Shown here: one piece after another, positions 18,519 to 27,483 of the stretch
How positions within the stretch are numbered: the first letter of the stretch is position 1
How the letters are laid out: the number at the start of each line of letters is the position of its first letter
Assembly (NCBI RefSeq): GCF_024490875.1
Contig: NZ_JACCLX010000029.1
Location: 1-64,000 of the forward strand
Origin: Methanocaldococcus sp.
GTDB lineage: Archaea; AGJL01; Methanococci; Methanococcales; Methanocaldococcaceae
Direction of reading: 5' to 3'
Length of the DNA stretch: 64,000 bases
Made by a program: the position numbers and the translations under genes
The notes under the pieces: generated by a model
Database searches by the model: none
What the model was told of the DNA's origin: nothing
Seen by the model: the letters and a program-made list of their open reading frames with translations, nothing else

Positions 18519-19589
18519 ATGCTCCCAAATAAAAAAGGTTTAGAGATTATTAGAAAATATATGAAAATATACAATGGAAGTAATGAAGATTATATTAAAG
18601 AACATTTAGTTAAAGAATTAAAAGAAAACAATGTTTTAGTAGAAACTGAAGATGGAACCTATACTTTAAAATCTGAAAATGAAGAGGAAATGATGCACTC
18701 AAAAGTCGGGGCTTTGAAAGAGTCAATTTATAAATTTGTTAAACCTTCAAATATTGAAAATTTAGAAAATCCAAGAGTTTTAGATTTGTGTAGTGGTTTA
18801 TGTTATAATGCTATATCTGCTCTACATTATAATAAAAACAGCAAAATAGATATGGTTGAAATTTGTGAAGAGGTTTTATTTTTAACTTTATTTTTAGATA
18901 TTCCATTTAAAGAGCATGAAATTATAAAAGACAAAGTTAGAGAGTATTTTTTAAATAAAATAGGAATTAAATACAAGTCAGAATATGACAATATTAATAT
19001 ATATGTCGAAGATGCAAGAAAATTTATTGTAAATTGTAATAAAAAATATGATATAGTTTTTCACGATGCCTTTTCTCCTAAGAGAGACCCAACATTATAC
19101 ACTTACGATTTTTTAAGAGAAATTTACAAAAGATTAAATGATAATGGAGTAATAATATCTTATTCATCATCAATTCCTTTTAGAAGTGCATTAGTTAGTT
19201 GCGGATATATAATTTCAGAAAGAGAGAGTATTGGAAGAAAAAGAGGTATTACTTTGGGATATAAAAATCCAAATTTTAAGCCAAACAGAATTAATAAAAT
19301 TGATGAAAGAGTTATAGCCCTATCAATTAATGCAATCCCATATAGAGATGAAACTTTAAATTTAACAAAGGAAGAAATTATAAAAAATAGAAATATTCGT
19401 AAAGAAAAATTAAGAGAAAAATTAATTAAAGTTGGTAAGTATATCTCAACTAAACAGATAAAAAAAGGAAACATTCCAGAAGATATTTTAAAAATTCAAG
19501 AAGAGAATTTAAATTCCTCAGAAATTATTATAAAGATGAGAAGAGAATTCTTTAAGGACATATATGATGAGATTTTTTCTATTTATTAA
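18519..19589 (+). CDS. MnmC-like SAM-dependent methyltransferase (DUF752)
   Basis: A 356-residue protein with a central methyltransferase fold. VLDLCSGLCYNAISALHYN (about residues 86-105) is the SAM-binding loop, MVEICEE is the acidic ribose-binding strand, and VFHDAFSPKRDPTLYTYDFL (about 180-200) matches the catalytic DxFxPxxxPxLW region of the MnmC methyltransferase, which finishes mnm5U34 in bacterial tRNA. The FAD oxidase half of bacterial MnmC is absent; residues from about 265 are an archaeal lysine-rich tail. It lies six bases after the pyrimidine reductase gene. Its substrate is not known; wobble-uridine modification is an inference. Confidence 0.75.
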   Translation: MLPNKKGLEIIRKYMKIYNGSNEDYIKEHLVKELKENNVLVETEDGTYTLKSENEEEMMHSKVGALKESIYKFVKPSNIENLENPRVLDLCSGLCYNAISALHYNKNSKIDMVEICEEVLFLTLFLDIPFKEHEIIKDKVREYFLNKIGIKYKSEYDNINIYVEDARKFIVNCNKKYDIVFHDAFSPKRDPTLYTYDFLREIYKRLNDNGVIISYSSSIPFRSALVSCGYIISERESIGRKRGITLGYKNPNFKPNRINKIDERVIALSINAIPYRDETLNLTKEEIIKNRNIRKEKLREKLIKVGKYISTKQIKKGNIPEDILKIQEENLNSSEIIIKMRREFFKDIYDEIFSIY

Positions 19590-19673
19590 ATCTTTCAAAA
19601 ATAATAAAATATTTATTTGCCTTTCAAATTAAAATAAAAATTAAAGATACAAATTAAAACAAAAGGTGAAAAG

Positions 19674-20720
19674 ATGAAAATAAATGTTGGTGTCTTAGGG
19701 GCTACTGGTAGCGTAGGGCAGAGATTTGTTCAGTTGTTGGCAGAGCATCCAATGTTTGAATTAACAGTTTTAGCCGCATCAGAGAGAAGTGCTGGAAAAA
19801 AGTATAAAGATGCCTGTTATTGGTTCCAAGATAGGGATATTCCTGAAAATATAAAAGATATGGTTGTAGTTCCGACAGATCCTAAGCATGAAGCATTTGA
19901 AGATGTTGATATTGTGTTTTCAGCCTTACCATCAGATTTAGCTAAAAAGTTTGAACCAGAATTTGCTAAAGAAGGAAAGTTAGTTTTCTCTAACGCATCA
20001 GCTTATAGAATGGAGGAAGATGTCCCATTAGTCATTCCAGAAGTTAATGCCGACCATCTAAATTTAATAGAAATTCAGAGAGAAAAGAGAGGATGGGATG
20101 GAGCAATAATAACAAACCCTAACTGTTCAACAATTTGTGCAGTAATTACATTAAAGCCTATTATGGATAAATTTGGTTTAGATTCAGTTATTATAACTAC
20201 ATTGCAGGCAGTTAGTGGAGCAGGATATAATGGAGTTCCTTCAATGGCAATTTTAGATAATTTAATTCCATTTATTAAAAATGAAGAAGAAAAAATGCAA
20301 ACAGAGAGTTTAAAACTTTTAGGAACTTTAAAAGATGGCAAAGTTGAATTTGCTAAATTTAAATTAAGTGCTTCATGTAATAGAGTGGCAGTTATAGATG
20401 GACATACAGAATGTATATTTGTTAAAACTGAAAATGGAGCTGAGCCAGAGGAGATAAAGGAAGTTATGGATAAATTTGATCCATTAAAAGATTTAAACCT
20501 TCCAACTTATGCTAAACCAATAGTTATTAAGGAAGAAATAGATAGACCTCAGCCAAGATTAGATAGAAACATTGGAAATGGTATGAGTATAGTTGTTGGT
20601 AGAATTAGAAAAGATCCAATATTTGATGTTAAATACGTTGCATTAGAGCATAACACAATTAGAGGAGCAGCAGGAGCAAGTGTATTAAATGCAGAATACT
20701 TCGTTAAAAAGTATTTATAA
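19674..20720 (+). CDS. asd: Aspartate-semialdehyde dehydrogenase
   Basis: The enzyme makes L-aspartate 4-semialdehyde from aspartyl phosphate, on the way to lysine, threonine and methionine. The 348-residue protein starts with the NADP-binding [10 protein letters not shown] and has the catalytic Cys151 in [10 protein letters not shown]. Substrate-binding features include [11 protein letters not shown] and the histidine in [10 protein letters not shown]. The length is typical. An AAAGGTGAAAAG site precedes the ATG. It converges on purF with 17 bases between the stops; I recall the same neighbours in M. jannaschii. Confidence 0.96.
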   Translation: MKINVGVLGATGSVGQRFVQLLAEHPMFELTVLAASERSAGKKYKDACYWFQDRDIPENIKDMVVVPTDPKHEAFEDVDIVFSALPSDLAKKFEPEFAKEGKLVFSNASAYRMEEDVPLVIPEVNADHLNLIEIQREKRGWDGAIITNPNCSTICAVITLKPIMDKFGLDSVIITTLQAVSGAGYNGVPSMAILDNLIPFIKNEEEKMQTESLKLLGTLKDGKVEFAKFKLSASCNRVAVIDGHTECIFVKTENGAEPEEIKEVMDKFDPLKDLNLPTYAKPIVIKEEIDRPQPRLDRNIGNGMSIVVGRIRKDPIFDVKYVALEHNTIRGAAGASVLNAEYFVKKYL

Positions 20721-20737
20721 AGATTTATAACTTTTTA

Positions 20738-22156
20738 TTACTTTCTTTCTAATACTTTTTCAAAATTGACATCAGTAGGATACTTTCCAGTTAAACAAGC
20801 TAAGCATAAATCTTTTCTACCAATTGCTTTAATTAACCCTTCCAACGATATATATCCAATAGATTCTACTCCAAGATCTTTTCTAATCTCCTCTTCTGTT
20901 TTATTTGAAGCAATAAGTTCTTTTTTAGTCGCCATATCTATACCATAATAACAAGGAGATATAATTTTAGGGCATCCTATTCTTAGATGCACTTCTTTTG
21001 CTCCAGCCTTTCTAACCATATTTACAATTCTCCTTGAAGTAGTTCCTCTAACAATACTGTCATCTACTAAAACAACCCTTTTACCTTCTAAAACACTTTT
21101 TACTGGACTTAGTTTTAATCTAACAGCCAACTCCCTTTCATTTTGGGATGGTAAAATAAAAGTTCTCCCTACATATCTATTTTTTATCAAACCTTCATAG
21201 TATGGAATTTTTGACTCTTCAGAAAAACCTAATGCAAAAGTAACTCCTGAATCTGGAATTGGAGAAACTACATCGGCATCTACTGGATGTTCCTTAGCCA
21301 AAATTTTTCCTATATTTTTTCTAACTTTATATACACTTATTCCATCAATTGTTGAATCTGGTCTTGCAAAATATACATACTCAAACATGCAGGTTGTCGC
21401 TCCCTCATATATTGAAGGAGCATTAACACATACAGGATCATAGTTTTTGGAAATATCATAATCAAATTCATAAGATGTTATTTCTCCATTCTTAATTTCT
21501 ATAATCTCTCCAGGTTTTACATCTCTAATAAACTCAGCATCTAATGTTGTTAAAGCACAATCTTCTGAAGAAACATATATATTATTTTCATCTCTTCCAA
21601 TACATAATGGTTTAAATCCTCGTGGGTCTCTAATGGCTATTAACGAATCGTTAAACATTATTAAAAGTGAATAAGCCCCAACGAGTTTTTTTAATGTATT
21701 TTTTATTGCCTCAATTTTATCAGAAGTTTTTAACAACTCTCTAACTAAGAGTTGGGCTATAACTTCAGAGTCTGTAGAAGAAACAAATATGTGCCCTTTT
21801 GATTCCAACTCTTTTCTTAATTCATTTGAATTTACTAAATCACCATTATGAGCTATTGCTATATTACCAAAAGAACTTTTAACTACAAATGGCTGACAGT
21901 TTTCAACAGATTTTCCACCAGTTGTTGAATATCTCACATGCCCAATTCCAATGTATCCAAATAGATTTTGCAGTATTTCACTTTTAAAGACATCTGTTAC
22001 TAATCCAACATTTTTATAGTAGTGTATATTTTTTCCATCACTTGTAGCAATTCCTGCTCCTTCTTGTCCTCTATGTTGTAAAGCAAATAATCCATAATAA
22101 ATTCTCTTTGCAACATTTAGTTTTTCATAAGAATAAACTCCAAATATCCCACACAT
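20738..22156 (-). CDS. purF: Amidophosphoribosyltransferase
   Basis: The first committed step of purine synthesis, making phosphoribosylamine from PRPP and glutamine. The 472-residue protein has the N-terminal nucleophile cysteine exposed after Met removal ([10 protein letters not shown]). The glutaminase domain includes [13 protein letters not shown] and HNGDLVN, and the phosphoribosyltransferase PRPP loop is [14 protein letters not shown]. The [10 protein letters not shown] pair near the end and further cysteines mark the [4Fe-4S]-containing type. I chose the ATG at 22156 since Cys must be residue 2. It lies 130 bases after purM on the same strand. Confidence 0.96.
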   Translation of the reverse strand: MCGIFGVYSYEKLNVAKRIYYGLFALQHRGQEGAGIATSDGKNIHYYKNVGLVTDVFKSEILQNLFGYIGIGHVRYSTTGGKSVENCQPFVVKSSFGNIAIAHNGDLVNSNELRKELESKGHIFVSSTDSEVIAQLLVRELLKTSDKIEAIKNTLKKLVGAYSLLIMFNDSLIAIRDPRGFKPLCIGRDENNIYVSSEDCALTTLDAEFIRDVKPGEIIEIKNGEITSYEFDYDISKNYDPVCVNAPSIYEGATTCMFEYVYFARPDSTIDGISVYKVRKNIGKILAKEHPVDADVVSPIPDSGVTFALGFSEESKIPYYEGLIKNRYVGRTFILPSQNERELAVRLKLSPVKSVLEGKRVVLVDDSIVRGTTSRRIVNMVRKAGAKEVHLRIGCPKIISPCYYGIDMATKKELIASNKTEEEIRKDLGVESIGYISLEGLIKAIGRKDLCLACLTGKYPTDVNFEKVLERK

Positions 22157-22285
22157 GTTGATAACCTTTTTATTTTTGTTTTTTATAAAGAAAATCATTG
22201 AAAAATTAAAATAAATTTAATAAAAATTGGAACTCTAAATCTCTAAAAATTAAAAGAATTTGTTAATATTTAATGTTTAGGTTAT

Positions 22286-23338
22286 TTAACCTAATATAAT
22301 ATATTTATCTTTGTATTTAACTACTGACTTTCCTACAATTTTTTCTCCATTAATATCTAAACTATTAACAACTCTCCCAATTATTTGGGCTGGAATATCA
22401 TACTTGTTAGAGATTTTTATAACTTTGTCTGCATCTTCTTCATCAACAATTACACAAAAGCCAATTCCCATATTGAATGTTCTAAACATCTCTTCATCAC
22501 TTACATTCCCCAATCTTTGAATTTCTTTAAATATTGGTAATGGCTCTGGAAGATTGTCAATATAATATGTAACATTGTTATTCAATCTCTTAAGTTTTCT
22601 AAAGCTACCTCCTGTAATATGGGCTAATCCTTTAACATTAATATCTTTATCTCTAACCATTTCTAAGATTGGCTTTACATAAATTCTTGTTGGTGTTAAA
22701 AGTTCTTCAGCAACTGTCTTTCCATAAGATAGTTTATCGAAAACATCTAACTTGGCTATATCAAAAAATACCTTCCTCGCCAATGATAAACCATTACTAT
22801 GAATTCCAGAACTTCTCAATCCAACAATTACATCTCCCGGTTTAACATCTCTTCCAGTTATAATTTCATCTTTTTTAACTATTGCTAAGACAGTCCCTGC
22901 TAAATCAATTCCTTTAATCATATCTGGTAAAGTGGCAGTTTCTCCTCCAATTATGTTTATATTTGCCTCTTTCGCACCCTCATTCAAACCTTTACCAATT
23001 TGTTCAGCAATTTCCTCAGTTATATGTCCCACTGCTAAGTAATCTACCAAGGCTATTGGCTCAGCCCCTATACATATAGCATCATTTACATTCATAGCAA
23101 TCATATCTATTCCTACAGTATCAAATTTATTAGCCATTTCAGCCACTATCATCTTACTTCCTACTCCATCAGTAGATAAAACCAAATAATAGTCTAAAAA
23201 TTCAACAGCCCCAGCGTAATGTAATCCTAACTCAGCTGGTTTTATATCACTTCTCTTAAATTTTATCTGTGAAACTAAAGATTTAATTATTTTATCTTCA
23301 TACAAGATATCTACTCCTGCATCTTTATATGTAACCAT
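22286..23338 (-). CDS. purM: Phosphoribosylformylglycinamidine cyclo-ligase
   Basis: AIR synthetase, the fifth step of purine synthesis, closing the imidazole ring with ATP. The 350-residue protein shows MVTYKDAGVDI, the DGVGSK motif, GIDMIAMNVNDAICIGAEP, and IHSNGLSLARK, all standard in PurM. Length is normal. It starts 14 bases after the DUF89 stop, with GGTGA, so DUF89-purM form an operon, and purF follows after a 130-base gap that may hold a separate promoter. Confidence 0.96.
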   Translation of the reverse strand: MVTYKDAGVDILYEDKIIKSLVSQIKFKRSDIKPAELGLHYAGAVEFLDYYLVLSTDGVGSKMIVAEMANKFDTVGIDMIAMNVNDAICIGAEPIALVDYLAVGHITEEIAEQIGKGLNEGAKEANINIIGGETATLPDMIKGIDLAGTVLAIVKKDEIITGRDVKPGDVIVGLRSSGIHSNGLSLARKVFFDIAKLDVFDKLSYGKTVAEELLTPTRIYVKPILEMVRDKDINVKGLAHITGGSFRKLKRLNNNVTYYIDNLPEPLPIFKEIQRLGNVSDEEMFRTFNMGIGFCVIVDEEDADKVIKISNKYDIPAQIIGRVVNSLDINGEKIVGKSVVKYKDKYIILG

Positions 23339-23352
23339 TGTTTATTCACCTT

Positions 23353-24231
23353 TTATCTTTTTAATAGTATATTATCTCCAACATTAACTCCTATATTTTC
23401 AGCAACTGGCTTACATTTTGCCTTTAATATATAATAAATTGGCTTATCTATTTCATTCTCATACTCTGTTAAACTTTCATAATTTCCCATACCCTTTGCA
23501 ATTATTAAATCAGCACTTCTAAATTCTTTTAGGAATTCTTCTGAACACTCCTCCAATATGATTCCAATTATATCAGATCCTGTTGTTATTACTCTACATA
23601 TTTTATCAATATTTGCTATCTTTGCATCCTCTAATGTAGCATCGTTTAAAATTGGTTTCCCTTTAACAACTGCAACAACTTCTTTATTATATTTAAGAAT
23701 TTCTTCTATTAAAATTCTGTCAAAAATTATTTCCCCTGCGTTATCACAAATATATAAAACTTTTTTTATTTTTTCATTTTTTAAATCTTCTAATAATTCT
23801 TTACTGTTATCTATTTTTAGTTTATCATTTAATGTATCTTCAATTAACTTCTCTATATCTATATCTATGCTGTATGCTCCAAAGTCTATAACATTACCAG
23901 CAATTGATGCCAATACTTTTTTTCTTAATCTTTCTAAATCGTTGTTATCATTACACAATTCTCTAACTTTGTCTAAATATTTTAATGCAATTTTATTCGC
24001 TTTTTCTTTTAAATTCTTATAAGGGTCTTCAGTATTGCTAATTTTTTTTAAATGCCTATGAACAACAGTTCCCATCCACGCTGGAACAGCATTTTCTCCA
24101 TAAACTTCTTTAATCACTTCCATAGTGTTTTTTATTAATCTAAATTGCTCTTTTTCATCATTTGTTATTTCTTTAACCGCTTCAACAACTTGCCTAATTA
24201 TACAGATAGCACATTCTGGTTTTATCTTCAT
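23353..24231 (-). CDS. DUF89 family metal-dependent phosphatase
   Basis: A 292-residue member of the DUF89/ARMT1 family, archaeal subtype, in which characterised members dephosphorylate damaged or over-reactive sugar and nucleotide phosphates in the presence of metal. Typical features are MKIKPECAICIIRQ at the start, the metal-site aspartate region YICDNAGEIIFDRILIEE (about residue 170), VKGKPILNDAT, and AKGMGNYESLTE. It is the first gene of a pair with purM, 14 bases apart, suggesting a housekeeping role in purine or phosphoribosyl metabolism; this is inference. The shorter start at 24231 has GGGAGA ahead. Confidence 0.83.
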   Translation of the reverse strand: MKIKPECAICIIRQVVEAVKEITNDEKEQFRLIKNTMEVIKEVYGENAVPAWMGTVVHRHLKKISNTEDPYKNLKEKANKIALKYLDKVRELCNDNNDLERLRKKVLASIAGNVIDFGAYSIDIDIEKLIEDTLNDKLKIDNSKELLEDLKNEKIKKVLYICDNAGEIIFDRILIEEILKYNKEVVAVVKGKPILNDATLEDAKIANIDKICRVITTGSDIIGIILEECSEEFLKEFRSADLIIAKGMGNYESLTEYENEIDKPIYYILKAKCKPVAENIGVNVGDNILLKR

Positions 24232-24344
24232 ATAATTCTCCCTCCACAATTTAGTATTTAAATTAGAACCTTGATATTTTTAGAGGTTTATATAATTGAG
24301 AATTATATAATTATGTGGAATGATTAAAAATCTTGGCGATAGAT

Positions 24345-24827
24345 ATGATTAACTTTGAGATATTTAAAGAATTCCTATTAAACCTTATAAAGGAATATGG
24401 GTATTTTGGTATTTTCTTAGTAGGATTTTCTGAGCCAATATTTCAACCTTTTCCAACAGAGATATTTATTGTCGCTGGCTTATTGGCTGGATTAGATTGG
24501 AAATTGGTTTGGATTATTTCAACAGTTGCTTGCAACCTTGGGGCTGTAGTTACATATTATCTTGCAATAAAGTATGGAAAACAGTTAATGTTAAAATTAT
24601 TTGAAAAGGAGAAAATAGATAAAGGAACTTTCTATTTAAAAAAGTGGGGTATTCTTGGGGTTATTATTGCGAGTTTTACACCAATTCCTTTTGAAGTTAT
24701 ATGTTGGATTTGTGATATCTTTAAAATGCCATTTAAAAAATATATGGTTGCAGTATTTTTAAGTAGGTTAATTAGGCATGGGATGGTTATTATTCCATTT
24801 GTTTTAAAAGATCACATCCATTTTTGA
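24345..24827 (+). CDS. DedA/VTT-type membrane protein
   Basis: A 160-residue integral membrane protein of the DedA-related (YqaA/VTT) group. Features are FGIFLVGFSEPIFQPFPTEIFIVAGLLAG, the Gly-rich ACNLGAVVTYYLAIKYGK, and VIIASFTPIPFEVICWICDIFKMPFKKYM, corresponding to the re-entrant loops and the FxPxPxE motifs of the family. About four hydrophobic segments are seen. DedA proteins act in membrane lipid homeostasis, probably lipid scrambling. I prefer the ATG at 24345, with GGCGAT just ahead. It is divergent from the DUF89 gene. Confidence 0.75.
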   Translation: MINFEIFKEFLLNLIKEYGYFGIFLVGFSEPIFQPFPTEIFIVAGLLAGLDWKLVWIISTVACNLGAVVTYYLAIKYGKQLMLKLFEKEKIDKGTFYLKKWGILGVIIASFTPIPFEVICWICDIFKMPFKKYMVAVFLSRLIRHGMVIIPFVLKDHIHF

Positions 24828-24919
24828 TTAATACTTTAAATAAAAAATTTCATAATCATAATTTTATATTCTTTATAGGAAAATAATTATTAGAGTTTAA
24901 ATTTTTATGGTGATGAATT

Positions 24920-25168
24920 ATGTGTTTGGCTATTCCCTGTAAAGTTGTAGAGATAATAGAAGAGGATGGAGAGAAATATGCAATAGCAGAATATAAAGGA
25001 GTTAGACAAAAAGCAAAATTAACATTATTAGATAAAGAAGTTAAAATAGGAGATTATATTTTAATTCACACTGGCTATGCATTAGAAGTTTTAAGTGAAG
25101 AAGATGCGAAATTAAGTTTAGAAGCATGGGAAGAACTATTTAATGCTTTAAAAGAAATGGAAGAATAA
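24920..25168 (+). CDS. hypC: Hydrogenase maturation chaperone HypC
   Basis: An 82-residue HypC/HupF family protein that, with HypD, assembles the Fe(CN)2CO unit of [NiFe]-hydrogenases. It has the signature [12 protein letters not shown], where Cys2 binds the iron centre, and the [20 protein letters not shown] segment. A GGTGATG site precedes the ATG. It stands alone and converges on the ferredoxin gene with 13 bases between stops. The organism would need it for F420-reducing, F420-nonreducing and Eha/Ehb hydrogenases. Confidence 0.96.
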   Translation: MCLAIPCKVVEIIEEDGEKYAIAEYKGVRQKAKLTLLDKEVKIGDYILIHTGYALEVLSEEDAKLSLEAWEELFNALKEMEE

Positions 25169-25181
25169 AAAATAATCTATT

Positions 25182-25370
25182 TTATTCTGGTTCAACTTTT
25201 ACTGCCCCAGTAGGACAAACATCTTCACAGACTCCACAGTATGTGCAATCTTCTTCTCTTGCAACAACTACCTTATCTCCCTGAATTTCAAAAACTTCCA
25301 TTGGGCAATTATTTACGCACTCTGCACAGTCAGGACCTTTACATAAATCGTAGTTTATTGTTACTGCCAT
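25182..25370 (-). CDS. 2[4Fe-4S] ferredoxin
   Basis: A 62-residue small ferredoxin with two cluster motifs. The first is CKGPDCAECVNNCP, with an extra spacing between the first two cysteines compared with the clostridial type; the second is CTYCGVCEDVCP. It carries low-potential electrons in the cytoplasm, in methanogens typically between hydrogenases and formylmethanofuran or pyruvate/CO2-fixing enzymes. Its upstream region holds two tandem copies of an 18-base repeat (25428-25463) that each include a TATA-like block. GAGGTGA precedes the ATG. Confidence 0.93.
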   Translation of the reverse strand: MAVTINYDLCKGPDCAECVNNCPMEVFEIQGDKVVVAREEDCTYCGVCEDVCPTGAVKVEPE

Positions 25371-25427
25371 TTATTATCACCTCATTCTTAATTATTTTTA
25401 ATTGGATAGTTAAGATATAGTAATATT

Positions 25428-25463
25428 CTATCTATAAATAGTTATCTATCTATAAATAGTTAT
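25428..25463 (-). repeat. Tandem 18-base repeat over the ferredoxin promoter
   Basis: CTATCTATAAATAGTTAT occurs twice head to tail (25428-25445 and 25446-25463) with no mismatch. Read on the minus strand each copy contains CTATTTATAG, close to an archaeal TATA box. The pair lies 58-93 bases upstream of the ferredoxin start codon. It may be a duplicated promoter or a repeated regulator site; the duplication itself is directly visible. Confidence 0.85.
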
Positions 25464-25493
25464 CGAAAAATAAGAAAAATTTAAAAATAAATT

Positions 25494-26441
25494 TTAAAAT
25501 CTTCTTATATTTGGATTAATTATAGTCCTTTCTATGTTCCAAACTTCATTAAGGACATTTGAGGAAAGATTTGATCTCAAAAAAGGGACTTTAAAACTAA
25601 CTGCTATATGAGCTAATGAGGAATTATTTCCAAATATTACTGGATAAAGTCCTTTATCCACAATGTAGTTTATATAATAATACATCTCAGTTATTGTTCC
25701 CATTTCATAAGGGTATAATTTTACAAAGTCACTTTCTTCATAAATAACATCTGTGCATAAAAACCCATCAAACTCTATGGGTTCTTCAACTTCTAAGTAG
25801 TCAATTTGAGATAATTCCTTATCTTTAACAATATCCTTTTTAGTGCTAAGTCCTAATAAAACATCTAAATCTTCATCTTCTTTAAGCTCATCAATTAATT
25901 TCCTAATTTTTGGGATTTCGTTGAATATATCACTACAAGTGTATGCTCCATTAATATTTACAATTGAATAATCATTCATTAATTTTTTAGATAATGTTAT
26001 ATAAAAATTAACAATATCCTCTATAGATTCAGCCATAACAATTGGAATTAATTCATTATCATTTTTATCAACTAATATTCCAGATGCAACTATGGGTAAA
26101 TCTGTTGTTAAAGCCCCTCCTAAAAATTTAAACATAGGAATATCTAAACTATTTGATGCTGCTCTTGCTATACTTATAGATATTCCCATGGCAACATTAG
26201 GATTGTTAGATGCTGAAGTTTCACAAATTAATGAATCTATAAAATCAATGTCAGTTGCTGGATATCCAATAAGTTCTGGAGCTATAACATTTTCAACATC
26301 AGCTATAGCTTCCTCAGGATTAGCAACATCAATAATATCATAACCAACTGAGATATTAGTCATTGTAGTTATCATAACTTTAATTTTAGCCCCTTTAAAG
26401 ACTTTTTTTGCACTAATTTTTTCAATAATAACGTTTGTCAA
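25494..26441 (-). CDS. Enolase-like protein lacking key catalytic residues
   Basis: A 315-residue protein related to enolase along its length but about 100 residues shorter. NPNVAMGISISIARAASNSLDIPMF matches the enolase segment with LGANAILGVSLAVARAAA, IDYLEVEEPIEFD matches the acidic metal-ligand strand, and LYPYEMGTITEMYYYINYI matches the KxNQIGTLTET strand. The SRGNPTVE/SGASTG loop is missing and the SHRSGETED motif is replaced by FGNNSS. It starts with a TTG behind GGTGG. It sits right after rpoK, where many archaea carry the real enolase gene. A true enolase is presumably elsewhere in the genome. Role unknown. Confidence 0.85.
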   Translation of the reverse strand: MTNVIIEKISAKKVFKGAKIKVMITTMTNISVGYDIIDVANPEEAIADVENVIAPELIGYPATDIDFIDSLICETSASNNPNVAMGISISIARAASNSLDIPMFKFLGGALTTDLPIVASGILVDKNDNELIPIVMAESIEDIVNFYITLSKKLMNDYSIVNINGAYTCSDIFNEIPKIRKLIDELKEDEDLDVLLGLSTKKDIVKDKELSQIDYLEVEEPIEFDGFLCTDVIYEESDFVKLYPYEMGTITEMYYYINYIVDKGLYPVIFGNNSSLAHIAVSFKVPFLRSNLSSNVLNEVWNIERTIINPNIRRF

Positions 26442-26478
26442 TTATATCCACCTCAATTAAAGATTAGAAATTATTCTT

Positions 26479-26646
26479 TTATGGTCTTATAGGTCTTAAT
26501 GGGACTTTTCCTTGTTTAATCTCCTCATATGCTATTTTTAATGAACTATCTAAATTTGTTTTAATTGTTATATATGCTCCATTTGACAACTGCAAACTTC
26601 TTGCCCCTAAAATTCTTGCAATTTCAAATTTTGTTAATTTCAACAT
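26479..26646 (-). CDS. rpoK: RNA polymerase subunit Rpo6 (RpoK)
   Basis: A 55-residue subunit K of archaeal RNA polymerase, the counterpart of bacterial omega and eukaryotic RPB6, which stabilises assembly. It reads MLKLTKFEIARILGARSLQLSNGA and ends with PLRPIRP, typical of the family. An open frame runs on upstream, but that part lies inside the tRNA-Pro gene; GAGGTGAG just before 26646 fixes the start. The gene begins 28 bases after the tRNA-Pro CCA end. Confidence 0.95.
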   Translation of the reverse strand: MLKLTKFEIARILGARSLQLSNGAYITIKTNLDSSLKIAYEEIKQGKVPLRPIRP

Positions 26647-26674
26647 CTCACCTCTAAAACTAAATATATAAAAA

Positions 26675-26751
26675 TGGTGGGGCCGCCGGGACTTGAACCC
26701 GGGTCGCACGCCCCCCAAGCGCACAGGATAACCAGGCTACCCCACAGCCCC
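26675..26751 (-). tRNA. tRNA-Pro (GGG)
   Basis: On the minus strand the acceptor is GGGGCTG/CGGCCCC with discriminator A and encoded CCA. Stem TGCGC/GCGTG closes the loop TTGGGGG, giving anticodon GGG; a shifted folding would give TGG but leaves a G-G mismatch, and the other Pro tRNA at 44856 reads TGG. The variable region has only four bases, as in that gene. It is embedded in the ribosomal/RNA polymerase operon, 31 bases after rpoN and 28 before rpoK. Confidence 0.93.
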
Positions 26752-26782
26752 ATAAGAATGTAAAATTTCTAAAAATAATTTT

Positions 26783-27004
26783 TTATAAGTATTTTTCATC
26801 TTGAGCAATAATTTCATCTATAATCTCTTTTCCATCTTCACTAATTCTATATGATATAAACATTCTTCTACAACAGTATTTTTTAATACCTAAATCATCT
26901 AATACATCTTTTGGATTCTCTCCATTTAATATTCTTCTTTTATACTCTTCAAAAACTTCGGCAATAACATTACCACAAGAAAAGCATCTAATTGGAAACA
27001 TCAT
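26783..27004 (-). CDS. rpoN: RNA polymerase subunit Rpo10 (RpoN)
   Basis: A 73-residue zinc-binding subunit N of archaeal RNA polymerase (RPB10 homologue). It has the invariant MFPIRCFSCG start with CxxC and the second pair in KKYCCRRMF, which together hold the zinc. GGTGAT lies before the ATG at 27004; a reading three codons longer is unlikely. It follows rps9 and precedes tRNA-Pro and rpoK in the operon. Confidence 0.97.
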   Translation of the reverse strand: MMFPIRCFSCGNVIAEVFEEYKRRILNGENPKDVLDDLGIKKYCCRRMFISYRISEDGKEIIDEIIAQDEKYL

Positions 27005-27051
27005 AATCATCACCTTTTATAAAAAGAAAATTATAACATAAAATAAAGAAT

Positions 27052-27474
27052 TTATCTGTAAGATTTTTGTCTCTTTGCTCTTGGACCTTTTGTAGATCTA
27101 CTTGGTTTGTGTGGCTCGGTTCTTCTTGCATCACTAACTAACAATGTTCTGTCGTATGCTAAGAATTTATCTCTTAACTCTTTACTACCAGTAAATTCAA
27201 CTATTGCCTTACCAATAGCAGTTCTTGCGGCATCCATTTGTCCCATAACTCCTCCGCCATTTACGGTAACATCTATATCTATTTGGCTAATGATTTCCTC
27301 TCCAGCCAATAAAATTGGTTCCATTAATTTCATTCTTTTATACTTTGGCTCTATTAATTCAATTGGTATTTTATTAATTCTTATTCTACCTTTTCCAGGT
27401 CTTGCTACAGCCCTTGCAATTGCCCTTTTTCTTTTACCAACTGTTAAAACTATTTTTTTATTATGTTCTTCCAT
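27052..27474 (-). CDS. rps9: 30S ribosomal protein S9
   Basis: A 140-residue small-subunit protein (uS9). Features are [23 protein letters not shown] near the N-terminus, the [25 protein letters not shown] core, and the basic tail ending [10 protein letters not shown], whose final arginine reaches the P-site tRNA. It lies nine bases after rpl13 with GAGGTGA. Confidence 0.97.
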   Translation of the reverse strand: MEEHNKKIVLTVGKRKRAIARAVARPGKGRIRINKIPIELIEPKYKRMKLMEPILLAGEEIISQIDIDVTVNGGGVMGQMDAARTAIGKAIVEFTGSKELRDKFLAYDRTLLVSDARRTEPHKPSRSTKGPRAKRQKSYR

Positions 27475-27483
27475 TTAATCACC

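Noticed and set aside
26647-26724. N-terminal extension of rpoK (26 codons)
   Set aside because: The added part lies inside the tRNA-Pro gene and a GAGGTGAG site just before the inner ATG defines the normal 55-residue subunit.
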